Shown: one piece after another, positions 24,019 to 32,715 of the stretch
Numbering within the stretch: the stretch's first letter is position 1
Layout of the letters: the number at the start of each line of letters is the position of its first letter
Assembly: GCA_030634545.1 (NCBI GenBank)
Contig: DAOWAN010000004.1
Location: forward strand, 1 to 44,042
DNA length: 44,042 bases
Source: Candidatus Nanohalarchaeota archaeon
GTDB lineage: Archaea > EX4484-52 > B79-G9
Direction: 5' to 3'
Notes under the pieces: model-generated
Seen by the model: the letters and a program-made list of their open reading frames with translations, nothing else
Databases searched by the model: none
Told to the model about the DNA's origin: nothing
Translations under genes and position numbers: made by a program

Positions 24019-24939
24019 TCACACTTCATCAACATCATTGGCAACTATCTCAAGATCTCCTGTGAACTTGCTTAACTTGACTCTGCCGTCAATCTTGAAC
24101 CTTTTTGAGACAATTCCGGAGGTGACGTCTGAGGGATCTTTTTCTGTAAGTTCTTCGGCAATCTTTTTTACATTCTTACCTAAAAGCCTTTCAGCAACCT
24201 CTCTGAAAAAAACAGTACTAATAGACCGCTTCCCATCATCCACAAGACACGATATAATCAGCATCCTGTCTGGCGCAACTTTACCATGCCTCTCACATTC
24301 TCCTGAAGAAAGCCGCGCCCGGCACTCAGGACAGAAATCATAGATGAGCGCACGATCATGTACTTCTACTACAGTCCCGGTAAAAGAGATTGCATCGCCA
24401 TCCTTGATGTCTTCAAGACCATCTTTCCTGCTTAGGGCGTCAACTGTGATATCTTTTTCTGCTTTCTTTAAACTCCCGCCCCTGCCAAGTCTTGCCTCAG
24501 GTCTTCCCTGGTTATCACTGACAATCCACGGGTTCTCAACAAGTATTACATCCCCTTCTTTTATATCCGCTGCTTTCGAAATCTCTTCATTCCAAAATGA
24601 CATCCTGATTCTACTGCTCTCATCACCGAGAAGGATATTCTGGACTTTCCCCTCTCCTTTCTCTGTCTTAAATTCATTTACAGGATAAACAGAAAGGACC
24701 TTTCCAAAAAAGGACACGTTACTCATCTGGGGCTCAAGTTCATTTATCTTAAGCTCTCTTGCAGCAGCTTTCATCTCCATATCAACATTATGCTCACGCG
24801 CGACGACAAGTGCGGCACCTGTCTTTGAGACTACGCCTCCAAGCTCCTCTACTTTCTTATCAATCTGCGCATTGACTTCTTTCTCATCAAGTGAAGAACC
24901 CTTGATAATCTTTTCAATAATCTCATTCAATGATAACAT
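24019..24939 (-). CDS. RPA-like OB-fold single-stranded DNA-binding protein
   Basis: 306-residue archaeal replication protein A-related protein. It has an N-terminal helical part, a first OB fold (VSFFGKVLSVYPVNEF...IRMSFWNEEI...VENPWIV), a second OB segment (ISFTGTVVEVHDRALIYDF) and a zinc-finger-like cluster CPECRARLSSGECERHG. Such proteins coat ssDNA in replication and repair. The start ATG 24939 has an AT-rich TATA-like AATTAAAAT about 25 nt upstream and no SD. It follows the TraB-like gene by 24 nt on the same strand. Confidence 0.85.
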   Translation of the reverse strand: MLSLNEIIEKIIKGSSLDEKEVNAQIDKKVEELGGVVSKTGAALVVAREHNVDMEMKAAARELKINELEPQMSNVSFFGKVLSVYPVNEFKTEKGEGKVQNILLGDESSRIRMSFWNEEISKAADIKEGDVILVENPWIVSDNQGRPEARLGRGGSLKKAEKDITVDALSRKDGLEDIKDGDAISFTGTVVEVHDRALIYDFCPECRARLSSGECERHGKVAPDRMLIISCLVDDGKRSISTVFFREVAERLLGKNVKKIAEELTEKDPSDVTSGIVSKRFKIDGRVKLSKFTGDLEIVANDVDEV

Positions 24940-24963
24940 GGACTCTTATTCAATAGAAACATT

Positions 24964-25623
24964 TTAATTCTTATCCCTTTCAAGTAACTTTCCTACGCCT
25001 TTGACGTGTCCTGCACCCATGACTGCTACAACATCTTCAAACTCTTTCCCAAGATTCTTTAGTTCGGCTGCCATTACATGGTTTCTCTCAACAACAAGAA
25101 CATCATAAACTACAGGAAAATGCTTTTGGAGTTCTATCATAGCATATTCTATAAACTCATCGGTTGGCACCTTGTTAAGATCCAGTTCTTTTGGCATCAT
25201 AAGTCCCTTTACAGGAATACCTATGATTCCAATGATCATGTATAAAAGAAGTTTCAACTGCCCAAAGAAACCCAGTTTTTTCATAAGCCTGCTAAGAGTC
25301 ACATTTATGTCCTGATCTATAAAAGCCACTTTTGCATCTACTTCAGCTGCGCATTCGCATGCTGTCAGCATCTCTTCTCCTGGCAGTATATTTGTCTCTT
25401 TGGATAACTGCTCCTGAAGGTAGCGAAGAATCATAAATATCGCCTTTTGTAAGAGCGGCATCCTGATCTTTCCTTTTCCTTTATCTCTTGTTTTCAGCGC
25501 CATATATCGGTTATAATCAAGTTCAACTGCAACACAGCCTGGCTTCTTTTCAGCTATGGTCTTCTTCACTTTGGAAACACTCTCTTCTGCAATATGAGAT
25601 GTTCCCACAATGTAAATTGTCAT
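24964..25623 (-). CDS. TraB/GumN-family protein (short form)
   Basis: 219 residues from ATG 25623; the track's earlier start (25686) adds residues that do not fit the family. The core shows IYIVGTSHIAEES, VAVELDYNRY, VERNHVMA and VMGAGHVKG, the conserved motifs of the TraB (pheromone shutdown) family, whose members are thought to be metal-dependent proteases related to the EreA/TIKI fold. Many archaeal TraB proteins are about 390 residues with several C-terminal TM helices; this one ends after the core and has one hydrophobic stretch (LLLYMIIGIIGIPV) in the middle. Confidence 0.8.
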   Translation of the reverse strand: MTIYIVGTSHIAEESVSKVKKTIAEKKPGCVAVELDYNRYMALKTRDKGKGKIRMPLLQKAIFMILRYLQEQLSKETNILPGEEMLTACECAAEVDAKVAFIDQDINVTLSRLMKKLGFFGQLKLLLYMIIGIIGIPVKGLMMPKELDLNKVPTDEFIEYAMIELQKHFPVVYDVLVVERNHVMAAELKNLGKEFEDVVAVMGAGHVKGVGKLLERDKN

Positions 25624-25680
25624 AATAAATAATCTATTAGGATATTGGAGAATCCGGTGCTTTTCTGAAAATGGCAGAGG

Positions 25681-25700
25681 AATCAACTATGGAGTTGATT
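25681..25700. repeat. Perfect inverted repeat between TraB-like and nucleotidyltransferase genes
   Basis: AATCAACT (25681-25688) and AGTTGATT (25693-25700) form an 8-bp stem with the loop ATGG. It lies 50 nt after the stop of the nucleotidyltransferase gene and 58 nt before the TraB start, so it may be a terminator for one or an operator for the other. No T-run follows on the minus strand. Confidence 0.45.
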
Positions 25701-25749
25701 TATATGCTCAAACCGGAAAACAAAAGGGTTAAATCTGCACGATAGAGAA

Positions 25750-27057
25750 TCATGGTTTCTTTTTTTGGGACTTTGGAGGGTTTAGTGTGGGATGGTTGCC
25801 TGTATCCTGATCTTTTGGAGGGGTTATTTCGCCTTTGTCTTTCAGGTCTTTTAGTTTTTTCCCGAGCTGAATCACGAATGATTTTGTCTGTTCTCTTAGC
25901 TGATAGATATCGCGCTCAGGTATTGCTTTTGCTTTGCCGTTTTTTATCAGTGTGAGGTTTTTTGTGAGTGTGGTGAAGAGTTCTGTATACTGATCTTTTA
26001 GTTCAGGGAATTTGTTCTGCATGATCAGAGGAAGGTCGTTTAGGGATTCTGGTGGCTTGACACCAATATATTTTAGGGCGCCGACATTGGCTTTGAGGAA
26101 GGTCTTGTAGGTTTTCATCAGCACGTTTGATTTACGTCTCTGCTCCAGTTCCTTAATCAGGTCATGCATTCTTTTTACGAACTGGTTTGTCATTTTCAGA
26201 TGCTTGTCTACTTCTGATCCTATTCCTTCAAGGTCTTTTCCTTTCTTGTGCTCGATATCCTTTGCGAATTTGCGGATGTTTTCTGCGTCCTGCACATAGC
26301 GATCTTCTAATAGTTTTTCTTTTACAAATGATTCATCCAGAGCGCCAGGGACATCTTCTTTGTTTTGCGGCATGCGACCGATGTACATCAAGGCGGCGTT
26401 GCCTGCTGTTGCCATTGCCTGTTCAAGATAGTGACCTGCGGATTTCACTCTTGATTCTGCATAGTCTACGAATTGCGGGGCTGCGGATATTTTTTTCTGG
26501 ACTGCTTCCTGTGTTGTCGGGATTTTGCCGCGCTGGAGCATTCTTTTTGCTGGCATGAAGATGCCGACGTCAAATACAGGGACTCCTGAGCGAAGGATTG
26601 CAATGAGGACAGGTTCTGCTGTCCTCAGGTTTTCCCAGAATTCTGTTATGAACATGAATGCCTGAAGGGTTATGTTTTTGTCTGTGTCCTTTGCGATCTT
26701 GAGCATCTCGTTCCAGATACGGTCTTTGACTTCCTGAGGGATTTCCTGCTCTATCTTGGTGTCGTCCATGATTACGAAAATGTCGATGTCCGATGTTTTC
26801 TTTTGCTTGCCTGTGGCTGTTGAGCCGTAGACTATTACTGCTTTTACACTGCGCTTGAATTTTTCGATTAGCTTTTTTGTGAATTTGTGGGCGATCTTGA
26901 ATCTTTTTTCCTGCTCTTTTTTCTGCTCTGGTGAGAGTTGGGGTGCTGCGCCTTTCTTTTGTTCGGTTGCTTGCGGCTTAGAGTTTGATTTTTTTGTAGG
27001 CTTCGGTATTTTTTTGATGCTTTCTGCACCAGAGGTGTCTTTTATTTTGTCTGTCAT
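25750..27057 (-). CDS. Nucleotidyltransferase-domain protein with helical C-terminal region
   Basis: 435 residues. The N-terminal 50 are lysine- and proline-rich and probably disordered. The nucleotidyltransferase (MNT/pol-beta type) core is VIVYGSTATGKQKKTSDIDI, with the GS motif and the DxD metal site. A long helical region follows (FVDYAESRVKSAGHYLEQAM and onwards) that resembles HEPN-like helices seen next to such domains. The C-terminus is again K/P-rich. MNT domains transfer nucleotides to protein or RNA targets or act in toxin-antitoxin pairs, but a single-chain protein of this size is more likely a housekeeping or regulatory enzyme. The target is unknown. The coding strand here is A/C-rich, unlike the genes to the left. 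Confidence 0.75.
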   Translation of the reverse strand: MTDKIKDTSGAESIKKIPKPTKKSNSKPQATEQKKGAAPQLSPEQKKEQEKRFKIAHKFTKKLIEKFKRSVKAVIVYGSTATGKQKKTSDIDIFVIMDDTKIEQEIPQEVKDRIWNEMLKIAKDTDKNITLQAFMFITEFWENLRTAEPVLIAILRSGVPVFDVGIFMPAKRMLQRGKIPTTQEAVQKKISAAPQFVDYAESRVKSAGHYLEQAMATAGNAALMYIGRMPQNKEDVPGALDESFVKEKLLEDRYVQDAENIRKFAKDIEHKKGKDLEGIGSEVDKHLKMTNQFVKRMHDLIKELEQRRKSNVLMKTYKTFLKANVGALKYIGVKPPESLNDLPLIMQNKFPELKDQYTELFTTLTKNLTLIKNGKAKAIPERDIYQLREQTKSFVIQLGKKLKDLKDKGEITPPKDQDTGNHPTLNPPKSQKKKP

Positions 27058-27113
27058 ATATTATCGCCTTTTTAGAATTATATTAGTTATTTGGATTGAT
27101 GTACTATATATAG

Positions 27114-27659
27114 TTAATTGTCCTGTTTTGTGATTTGCGCCTGAAATTTTGGGTGTATACTTAGTTTGATTATGTTTCTCTGGAGGATCTGTGTAAGGAG
27201 TTTGTTTTTTAGGTCTTTTTCTATTTGTTCTTTGTATTTTTCTGCTGCGGCAGGACTGAATTCTTTGTGGTTCTTTAGGTAGTGACCTGTGTGTTCTTCG
27301 CTGATGAAGTGGATGAGCATGTCTTTTTTAGTGTTTGTCAGGAAGTTGAGTGTTATTTGGCCGTATGTTTTTTTTATTTTGTTATATTTTTTGTTTTTCG
27401 GACAGGGTGTTATTTTGCATGCTGTTGGCTTTATATTGTGGATGGAGCAGAGGTTGTCTTTTAGGAATGGGCATGGGATTTGGTTGATTATGTATGTTTT
27501 TTCGCCATCATGGTCTGTCAGTTTCAGGTATTTTTGAACAAAACTTTCGGGGGCGGTGTTTAGGTGTGCGCTTATTTTGAAGATGTCTGTGAGGTTTATA
27601 GGGATTTTTTGGGTGATGCAACATTGAGCGCATTTCCGACATGTGTTTTTGAGTTCCAT
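27114..27659 (-). CDS. YkgJ-family cysteine cluster protein
   Basis: 181-residue protein with CRKCAQCC near the N-terminus, then PCPFLKDNLCSIHNIKPTAC and PCP, the zinc/iron-chelating cysteine pattern of the YkgJ/UPF0153 family. The C-terminal half is helical and charged. It is probably cytosolic. Its role is unknown; members have been linked to metal clusters. The ATG at 27659 has a TATATAA element about 27 nt upstream (plus 27684-27692), so the mRNA is likely leaderless. Confidence 0.85.
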   Translation of the reverse strand: MELKNTCRKCAQCCITQKIPINLTDIFKISAHLNTAPESFVQKYLKLTDHDGEKTYIINQIPCPFLKDNLCSIHNIKPTACKITPCPKNKKYNKIKKTYGQITLNFLTNTKKDMLIHFISEEHTGHYLKNHKEFSPAAAEKYKEQIEKDLKNKLLTQILQRNIIKLSIHPKFQAQITKQDN

Positions 27660-28018
27660 GTTGTTTTTTTGGTTTTTTATTGTTATATAGGTGGTTAGGA
27701 ATTATCTGCGATATAATGAGGCAGAAGAGCTTTGGAACATTATTGATAATCTAATATAGTAATAATATCACCGAAAAGCATTTAAATGACAGAGTACTAT
27801 TAAGTAGTGAATTGAAATTTGTGGTGAATTTATTAAAGTTATGTGTTCAATAATGAAGGTGGTAGTTAAGTGATGTAAGTTAGATTCAGTAAATGTTTGA
27901 TATTTCTGGGGTATCTTTTCGACTTTGTGATTATGCAGGTTGGTTGTGCTTTATTTGATGTCGTTTATAATTTATGTTTATGGAATAATCTGATTTTATG
28001 TTTATGAGGTGAATTGAA
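27660..28018. other. Intergenic region with promoter elements only
   Basis: The 359 nt contain the TATA element of the YkgJ gene at the left end and TTTATAAT (27964-27971), which fits the microprotein at 28019. The longest frame with an SD-like GGTGAA upstream has only 9 codons. No RNA gene or long repeat is seen. Confidence 0.4.
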
Positions 28019-28144
28019 ATGGATAACAAACAGGCAATGATTAGACACTGGAAGGATAACAGACATGATGCTATGAAGCGCGGAATGCTGAAAGAGGTTG
28101 ACAGAATTAATAAGATTCTTTGCTTTTATGGTAATTATGAATAG
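28019..28144 (+). CDS. Microprotein with KEVDRINK motif, copy 1 (41 aa)
   Basis: Not in the ORF track. ATG 28019 has the SD GAGGTGAA 5 nt upstream, and TTTATAAT (27964-27971) would give a leader of about 26 nt. The protein starts MDNKQAMIRHW and contains RGMLKEVDRINKIL, then an aromatic end. It shares RG-x-x-KEVDRINK-x-I/L with the 39-aa protein at 32716-32835, and both have well-formed expression signals. The charged amphipathic helix suggests a small binding protein, perhaps a regulator. No known family. Confidence 0.6.
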   Translation: MDNKQAMIRHWKDNRHDAMKRGMLKEVDRINKILCFYGNYE

Positions 28145-28220
28145 ATTGGGAATTAACATCTTCATATGAGGAAGTTATTATGTTTCCAGTCTTTAGGTTG
28201 TTTGGGGGAAGTGTTGTAGC

Positions 28221-29432
28221 CTATATGCTATATTTTGCGTCCCGGATTTTTGATCTGATGGTGTCTTTTCGCTTTTTGGATTTTTTTATGCAGATTTTTT
28301 CTGCTTCATCCATTAGTGTGGATAATGTCTCGATTGGGTCCCAGCCATGATTTTTTGCAAATACTGATCCTGTGTTGGTGTTGAATTTGCATCTGAATGT
28401 GTATGTTGTTTTGTTTCCTTCCTGATGGTATGCTTTTGCGTGTATTGTGAAGTTGCGCGGTTCGGACAGGTTTGATATTTTCTTTATCATCCTTTCTGTG
28501 ATACGATATATCTCTGTTTTTTCGTATTCGTTGATTGTTTTTATGGATTCAAGACCAGATATCTGAATGTCTTTTGTCTGCTCTTCTTTTAGTGCTGCAA
28601 GGTATTGGATTATGTCTTTTGGAGCAATTATGCCTGTTGGGCAGTTGTCTTCATCTATGACTGCTATTGTAGATGTGTCCATATTGATGTTTTCTTTTAT
28701 TTTATCTACCAGTAAGTCGTCGGGTTTTGCAGTGACTGGTGTTTCTGACATAAGTGATTTTACTGAAATCTTGTGTTCTGCTATTATGTCGGATACGTAT
28801 GCACCGGGTTTGATGTATGAAGATGATGCGGATGCTCCTGAGTCGCTTCCATAATGTTCTTTTGTGCTTATCTCTCTTATCATGTCGAGGGATTCAAGGA
28901 TGCCTGTGAGTTTTTTGTTTTTATCGATTATTGGTATGCGGCTTACGTTGTGTTTGCGAAATAGCGAGTATGCTTTGCCTAGTGATTCCTCTTCATGAAG
29001 GATAAATGGAGCGGGGGTCATGAAGTCTTTTACTTTTTTGCCTGCAAGGATGCCGGAGTTGAGTATGATGTTGAGTATGTCGCGCTCTGTTATGAGACCT
29101 ATGACCTGCGAATGATTTCCGATAGGTATTGTCTTGTAGTTCAAACGATACATTTGCTCGACGATGTCCAGGATTGCTGTGTCTTCTGCGATGAGAGGAG
29201 GTTTTACTATATAGTTTGCGATTTTTGTGGTCTGCTCTGGTCTCCTGTGTAGTTTTGCAAGCTGCTTGTAACCGAAGATGCCTGCGTATTTGTTGTTGTC
29301 AAGGACTATGAGGTTGTGGATGCGGTCGTTTAAGAGGGCAGATACTGCTTTGTTTAGGGTGTCGTTTTTGTCTATGGATTTTATGGTTCCTGTCATGATG
29401 TCTTTTGCTTTGATTTCCTTTATTTCGTTCAT
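28221..29432 (-). CDS. CBS-domain protein with ribosome-hibernation-factor-like C-terminus
   Basis: 403 residues. CBS motifs are seen in order: IMTGTIKSIDKNDTLNKAV, IVKPPLIAEDTAILDIVEQM, FMTPAPFILHEEESLGKAY and LMSETPVTAKPDDLLVDKI, so four CBS units, probably two Bateman modules that bind adenine nucleotides. The C-terminal 100 residues (RITERMIKKISNL, FTIHAKAYHQEG, TYTFRCKFNT, WDPIETLSTLMDEAEKICIKK) have the helix, beta strands and helix order of HPF/RaiA ribosome hibernation factors. A nucleotide-sensing ribosome-silencing role is therefore inferred. The start ATG 29432 has an ATTAAATATG-type TATA element about 26 nt upstream, so it is probably leaderless. Confidence 0.8.
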   Translation of the reverse strand: MNEIKEIKAKDIMTGTIKSIDKNDTLNKAVSALLNDRIHNLIVLDNNKYAGIFGYKQLAKLHRRPEQTTKIANYIVKPPLIAEDTAILDIVEQMYRLNYKTIPIGNHSQVIGLITERDILNIILNSGILAGKKVKDFMTPAPFILHEEESLGKAYSLFRKHNVSRIPIIDKNKKLTGILESLDMIREISTKEHYGSDSGASASSSYIKPGAYVSDIIAEHKISVKSLMSETPVTAKPDDLLVDKIKENINMDTSTIAVIDEDNCPTGIIAPKDIIQYLAALKEEQTKDIQISGLESIKTINEYEKTEIYRITERMIKKISNLSEPRNFTIHAKAYHQEGNKTTYTFRCKFNTNTGSVFAKNHGWDPIETLSTLMDEAEKICIKKSKKRKDTIRSKIRDAKYSI

Positions 29433-29541
29433 ACGGATATTTGGAGGGTAATCATTAAATATGTTTTCGGTATCTGAAGGACATTACTGTGTAGGGGTAT
29501 CAATCATCACGGCTGCGATGATGAGGTGTTGCTGCCATGAG

Positions 29542-29579
29542 TGACATATTCCGGTAAGTGTGACATGATTCCAGTAAAA
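29542..29579. repeat. Short tandem direct repeat
   Basis: TGACATATTCCGGTAA (29542-29557) recurs at 29561-29577 as TGACATGATTCCAGTAA, a period of 19 nt. It lies in the 367-nt gap (29433-29663 plus leader) between purP and the CBS gene, which otherwise holds no gene. It could be a binding site for a regulator; ATCATC/GATGAT near 29500-29520 forms a weak hairpin. Confidence 0.4.
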
Positions 29580-29663
29580 TGTATATTTTGCCTTGTCCGC
29601 GGTATTTTTATTTTATAAGGCAGGATTTGGGAATGGATAGAAAGGAGTTTTTGTGTGTTTGTA

Positions 29664-30800
29664 CTAGGTTACTATGTCGCGAAGTTTGTTTTGTTCCAGG
29701 GCGGTTTTTATCTCCAGAATTGTCAGGTCTATGGGGGATTCAATTTTTTGGCTATGGATGAGTGAGAGGCGGCGCATTTCAGGGGATGTCGGACCTACGC
29801 AGGGGCAGCCGGGGATGCGCGGTGATACGTCGAATACTACGAATTCGAGACCGTTTTTGCCTTCGGGTATTGCGCCCTGTAGTGAGAATAGACCGATTAT
29901 GCCGGGAGGGTATTCTTTTTTGCAGGTTTCGACGAATTTTTCTGCTGCATCATAGACTAGTATTTTTTTTGATTCGCGCATTGTCATTCCATGATGACCG
30001 ATTTCCTCGTTTTTTATTGGGATGTCTATTTTTAGCTGGTCTTTTGCGGGCAGGTTGAGGAGACCCATGAGGTTTGTCTGTATCCTGTCTTCGAAGCCGG
30101 CGAAGTCTATTGTGCCGAGTGTGTCTATTGAGTAGCTTTGGAAGTTGGCGTTGAAGCGGGGAGCTATTATGAATTCTTCAATTCTTGCGTGTTTCAGTTC
30201 GTTTTCGTCTATTATGTCTTGTTTTATTAGTTTGTCGCTCTGTATCTTGTAGTCTTCGTGGTCTTTTGCGTAGAAGAATGCGCGTTCAAGTGGGTTGTGT
30301 TTTTGCTGGATCTTGATTATTGCCAGATTGTCTATGTCTTCGGGTCTCTTGTAGTGTTTGGGGGTTCTTATGCCTGCTTTTTTCAGGAGGTCGTACTGGT
30401 TGTTTTGGGCTGTGCGCTCTTCTGCGCGCAGGATGAATCTGTTGCCGTACATTGGTACGCGGAATTTGTTTTCTATGTTTTCATAGCCTGTGTAGACTGA
30501 GAATGAGCGGTTGGGGATGAATATTGTGTTCATTGAGTTTAGTTTGTTTTGGGTTTCGGGGTTTATTATGTCTTTGAAGGAGTCAAGGATGATTGTGTGG
30601 TCGTATAGGGGCTTGCTGTATTTTGTGTAGAGTCTGTCGCGGTTTTTTTCGCATATGAGGACTGTCTTGAAGCCGAAGGATTTTGCGGAGATGCCGAGTT
30701 CTTCTGCGGAGTGGGAGCCGAAGATACCGATTGTTATGTCTTTTTTCTCTTTGGCGTTCCAGTTTTCTACAATCTGCTGGATTTCCTGTCTTTTTAGCAT
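29664..30800 (-). CDS. purP: PurP, formate-dependent AICAR formyl ligase
   Basis: 378-residue ATP-grasp enzyme that makes FAICAR from AICAR, formate and ATP in archaeal purine synthesis. Signatures are GIFGSHSAEELGISAKSFG at the N-terminus, FNANFQSYS, FEDRIQTNL and the end SPRIPGCPCVGPTSPEMRRL. The ORF track begins at 30860, but ATG 30800 has TTTTATAT (TATA on the minus strand, 30822-30829) about 25 nt upstream and matches the family start. No other purine gene is in the window. Confidence 0.9.
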   Translation of the reverse strand: MLKRQEIQQIVENWNAKEKKDITIGIFGSHSAEELGISAKSFGFKTVLICEKNRDRLYTKYSKPLYDHTIILDSFKDIINPETQNKLNSMNTIFIPNRSFSVYTGYENIENKFRVPMYGNRFILRAEERTAQNNQYDLLKKAGIRTPKHYKRPEDIDNLAIIKIQQKHNPLERAFFYAKDHEDYKIQSDKLIKQDIIDENELKHARIEEFIIAPRFNANFQSYSIDTLGTIDFAGFEDRIQTNLMGLLNLPAKDQLKIDIPIKNEEIGHHGMTMRESKKILVYDAAEKFVETCKKEYPPGIIGLFSLQGAIPEGKNGLEFVVFDVSPRIPGCPCVGPTSPEMRRLSLIHSQKIESPIDLTILEIKTALEQNKLRDIVT

Positions 30801-30856
30801 AAGGTGTTTTTGGGGTTTTAGTTTTATATTTGTTGGGGGAGGGAATTTTGAACAGA

Positions 30857-31402
30857 TCATGTAGTTTTAAGTGAAGATATTTCTTTCAATCTTTCGGATA
30901 TTTTATCTATATCGCTTACTTCTGTGTATCTGAAATATTCTAAACCTAGTTCATCCAGAGGTTTTAGGAGAAAATCGCTGCATCCGATAGTCCATATGAG
31001 TAATTGTATTTCTTTATCAGCCAGTTCATGAGATATGTAGTCCAGAAACTCCGTATATGTTTCTATACCTTCTTCATCGGTGATGGTTTTACATCCATCT
31101 TGACCGCAGATGTCTTTAAGTGCTCCGTATTTCCATGCCAGATAATATGGTTCGAAAATAACGATATCCGGGATTTTCACATTCTCAGAGTCTTTATTAT
31201 AACCGAGAATATCCGCCAGACTATTAACTCCGCTCTTTTTTACTTCTATTGTATGCGCTTTTTTTAATATCTCTTCCTTAGTGTCTTCTGGACGGTATAT
31301 TGATTCTGAAAAGATTATGCCTTTATCTTCTAGTCCCGGATATGAGTCAAGATGAGATTTTTTGAATCCTTTGAGGTCTAATACGTTTACATGATATGCC
31401 AT
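30857..31402 (-). CDS. Uncharacterised protein, 181 aa
   Basis: I do not recognise the family. The protein begins MAYHVNVLDLKGFKK and appears alpha/beta without TM segments or a signal peptide. Conserved-looking parts include IVIFEPYYLAWKYG, a CGQDGC pair and the acidic C-terminal helix. The start is ATG 31402 behind GGTGAA; a TATA element (ATATAAAG, about 31423-31430) lies about 25 nt upstream, so initiation may be leaderless. The track's GTG 31411 is an alternative. It is downstream of the interrupted nurA and upstream of purP on the same strand. Confidence 0.6.
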   Translation of the reverse strand: MAYHVNVLDLKGFKKSHLDSYPGLEDKGIIFSESIYRPEDTKEEILKKAHTIEVKKSGVNSLADILGYNKDSENVKIPDIVIFEPYYLAWKYGALKDICGQDGCKTITDEEGIETYTEFLDYISHELADKEIQLLIWTIGCSDFLLKPLDELGLEYFRYTEVSDIDKISERLKEISSLKTT

Positions 31403-31534
31403 GTTCACCACTATATGACCGTATCTTTATATTATTTATTATTGTGTAGGGGTTATTTGTGATGGTCGTGGGTTTTATTTGATTTTTCTGTTTCAATGTG
31501 ATGCGGTTTATTATTGAATAGGGGTCTGTGTTTT

Positions 31535-32617
31535 TTATACTATTTTGTTTAGAAACTCGTGGGCGTCGGTTGCGCGGATGCCTGCTTCCAGTGCGCTTTT
31601 GTTTTTGTAGTGGTCTATGTATGTCTTGTGGAAGTTTATTTCTTTGAATGTTACTCTTGCGTTTTTGTCTGCGTCTATGAGTGTATAGGGGTAGCCGGGA
31701 AATGTCATGTCTTTTGAGTTGTGGGCTAGTTGTTCGATTGTCTTTTGCGCGCTTTTGTTTTGTTTATCGTAGATTTCGAAGCGGAATGTGTAGTCTGAGT
31801 TTTTGTTTAAGTGTATGTAGTAGATGCATGCTTTGTGATCTGGCGGGGTGGATGTTGTCAGTGGGTGGTATAGCCATGTGTTGTTTTTGTTTTCTGTGTC
31901 TGCGGCTTCTGTGATTGCTGATGCGAGGGTTTTTGCGTTTGTTGCCAAGAGGGTTGAGGTTTTTGAGAGGGCGCAGTAGGTTATGTTTTTTGTTTCTGCG
32001 CAGGCGTATGCTTTGTCTGCATAGGTTGTTTCGTTTGTTATGGCTGTCTGTAGGGCGCCGTCGCGGAGAAGGATGTCGCCTTCTTCAAGCTCATTGTCTA
32101 TTATGTATCTTGAGATGTTCCATTCTGCGAATTTTCTTGATATCTCGCCTATTTTTGAGATAGGGGTGCGGAATATGCCGGTTGTGATGGTGGGGTCGTA
32201 TGAGTCGAAGATGAGGTCTTTTTCGTCGGGGAGGTATTTTTTGTGAGGCTCGTCTCATGGGATGAGTTTTGTTTTGTAGTAGATGTCTGTGTCTTTTTGG
32301 AAGGATTGTGCTAGGGCGTAGAAGTCTATTCTTTGCGGGATTGTTTTTGGGGTTTGTCTTATGTTGTTTTTGAAGATGTTGAAGTAGAGGCGTACAAGGT
32401 GGAGGGATGTGTCGGGGGATTTGATTATCTCTATGTTGCCGCCGTCTATTGCAGATATTTTTAGGTTGTGGTCGCGTGGGGTGAATTGCTGGATGTTTTT
32501 TTTTGTGATCTGGCAGGGGGTGTATCTTTTGTCTTTGAATGCAGGGTAGAGCTTTGCGTTTTTTTCCTGTCTGTTTTCTGTTATTGAGTTTATTAGTTCT
32601 TTTATGGCGTTTTGCAT
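31535..32617 (-). pseudogene. nurA: NurA nuclease gene interrupted by one in-frame TGA
   Basis: The ORF track gives two pieces (32255-32617 and 31535-31948), but they share one frame that is open from 32617 to 31535 except for a single TGA at 32255-32257. The translation has ISAIDGGNIEII (first catalytic Asp) before the stop, and ILLRDGALQTAI, YCALSKTSTL and FPGYPYTLIDADKNARV after it, the order found in NurA. NurA is the 5'-3' nuclease that works with HerA in DNA end resection. The stop separates the catalytic residues, so both parts are needed. The start ATG 32617 has a TATA element (TTAAATATTTA) about 28 nt upstream. A nonsense mutation, a base-call error or stop readthrough could explain it. 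HerA is not in the window. Confidence 0.8.
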
Positions 32618-32673
32618 CTGGGTTATTGGGGTTTTAAGTTCTTAAATATTTAGTTTATGACCTATGAGTAACA

Positions 32674-32681
32674 TTTATAAA
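32674..32681 (+). promoter_or_regulatory. TATA box for microprotein copy 2
   Basis: TTTATAAA lies 42 nt before ATG 32716. The expected start near 32703 gives a very short leader that contains the strong SD AGGTGGTGAT. Confidence 0.5.
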
Positions 32682-32715
32682 ATTCACCAGATATTTCTTT
32701 TTAGGTGGTGATGTT

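Noticed and set aside
29500-29560. C/D-box small RNA suggested by GATGATGA near 29515
   Set aside because: No suitable D box (CTGA) follows at the normal distance.
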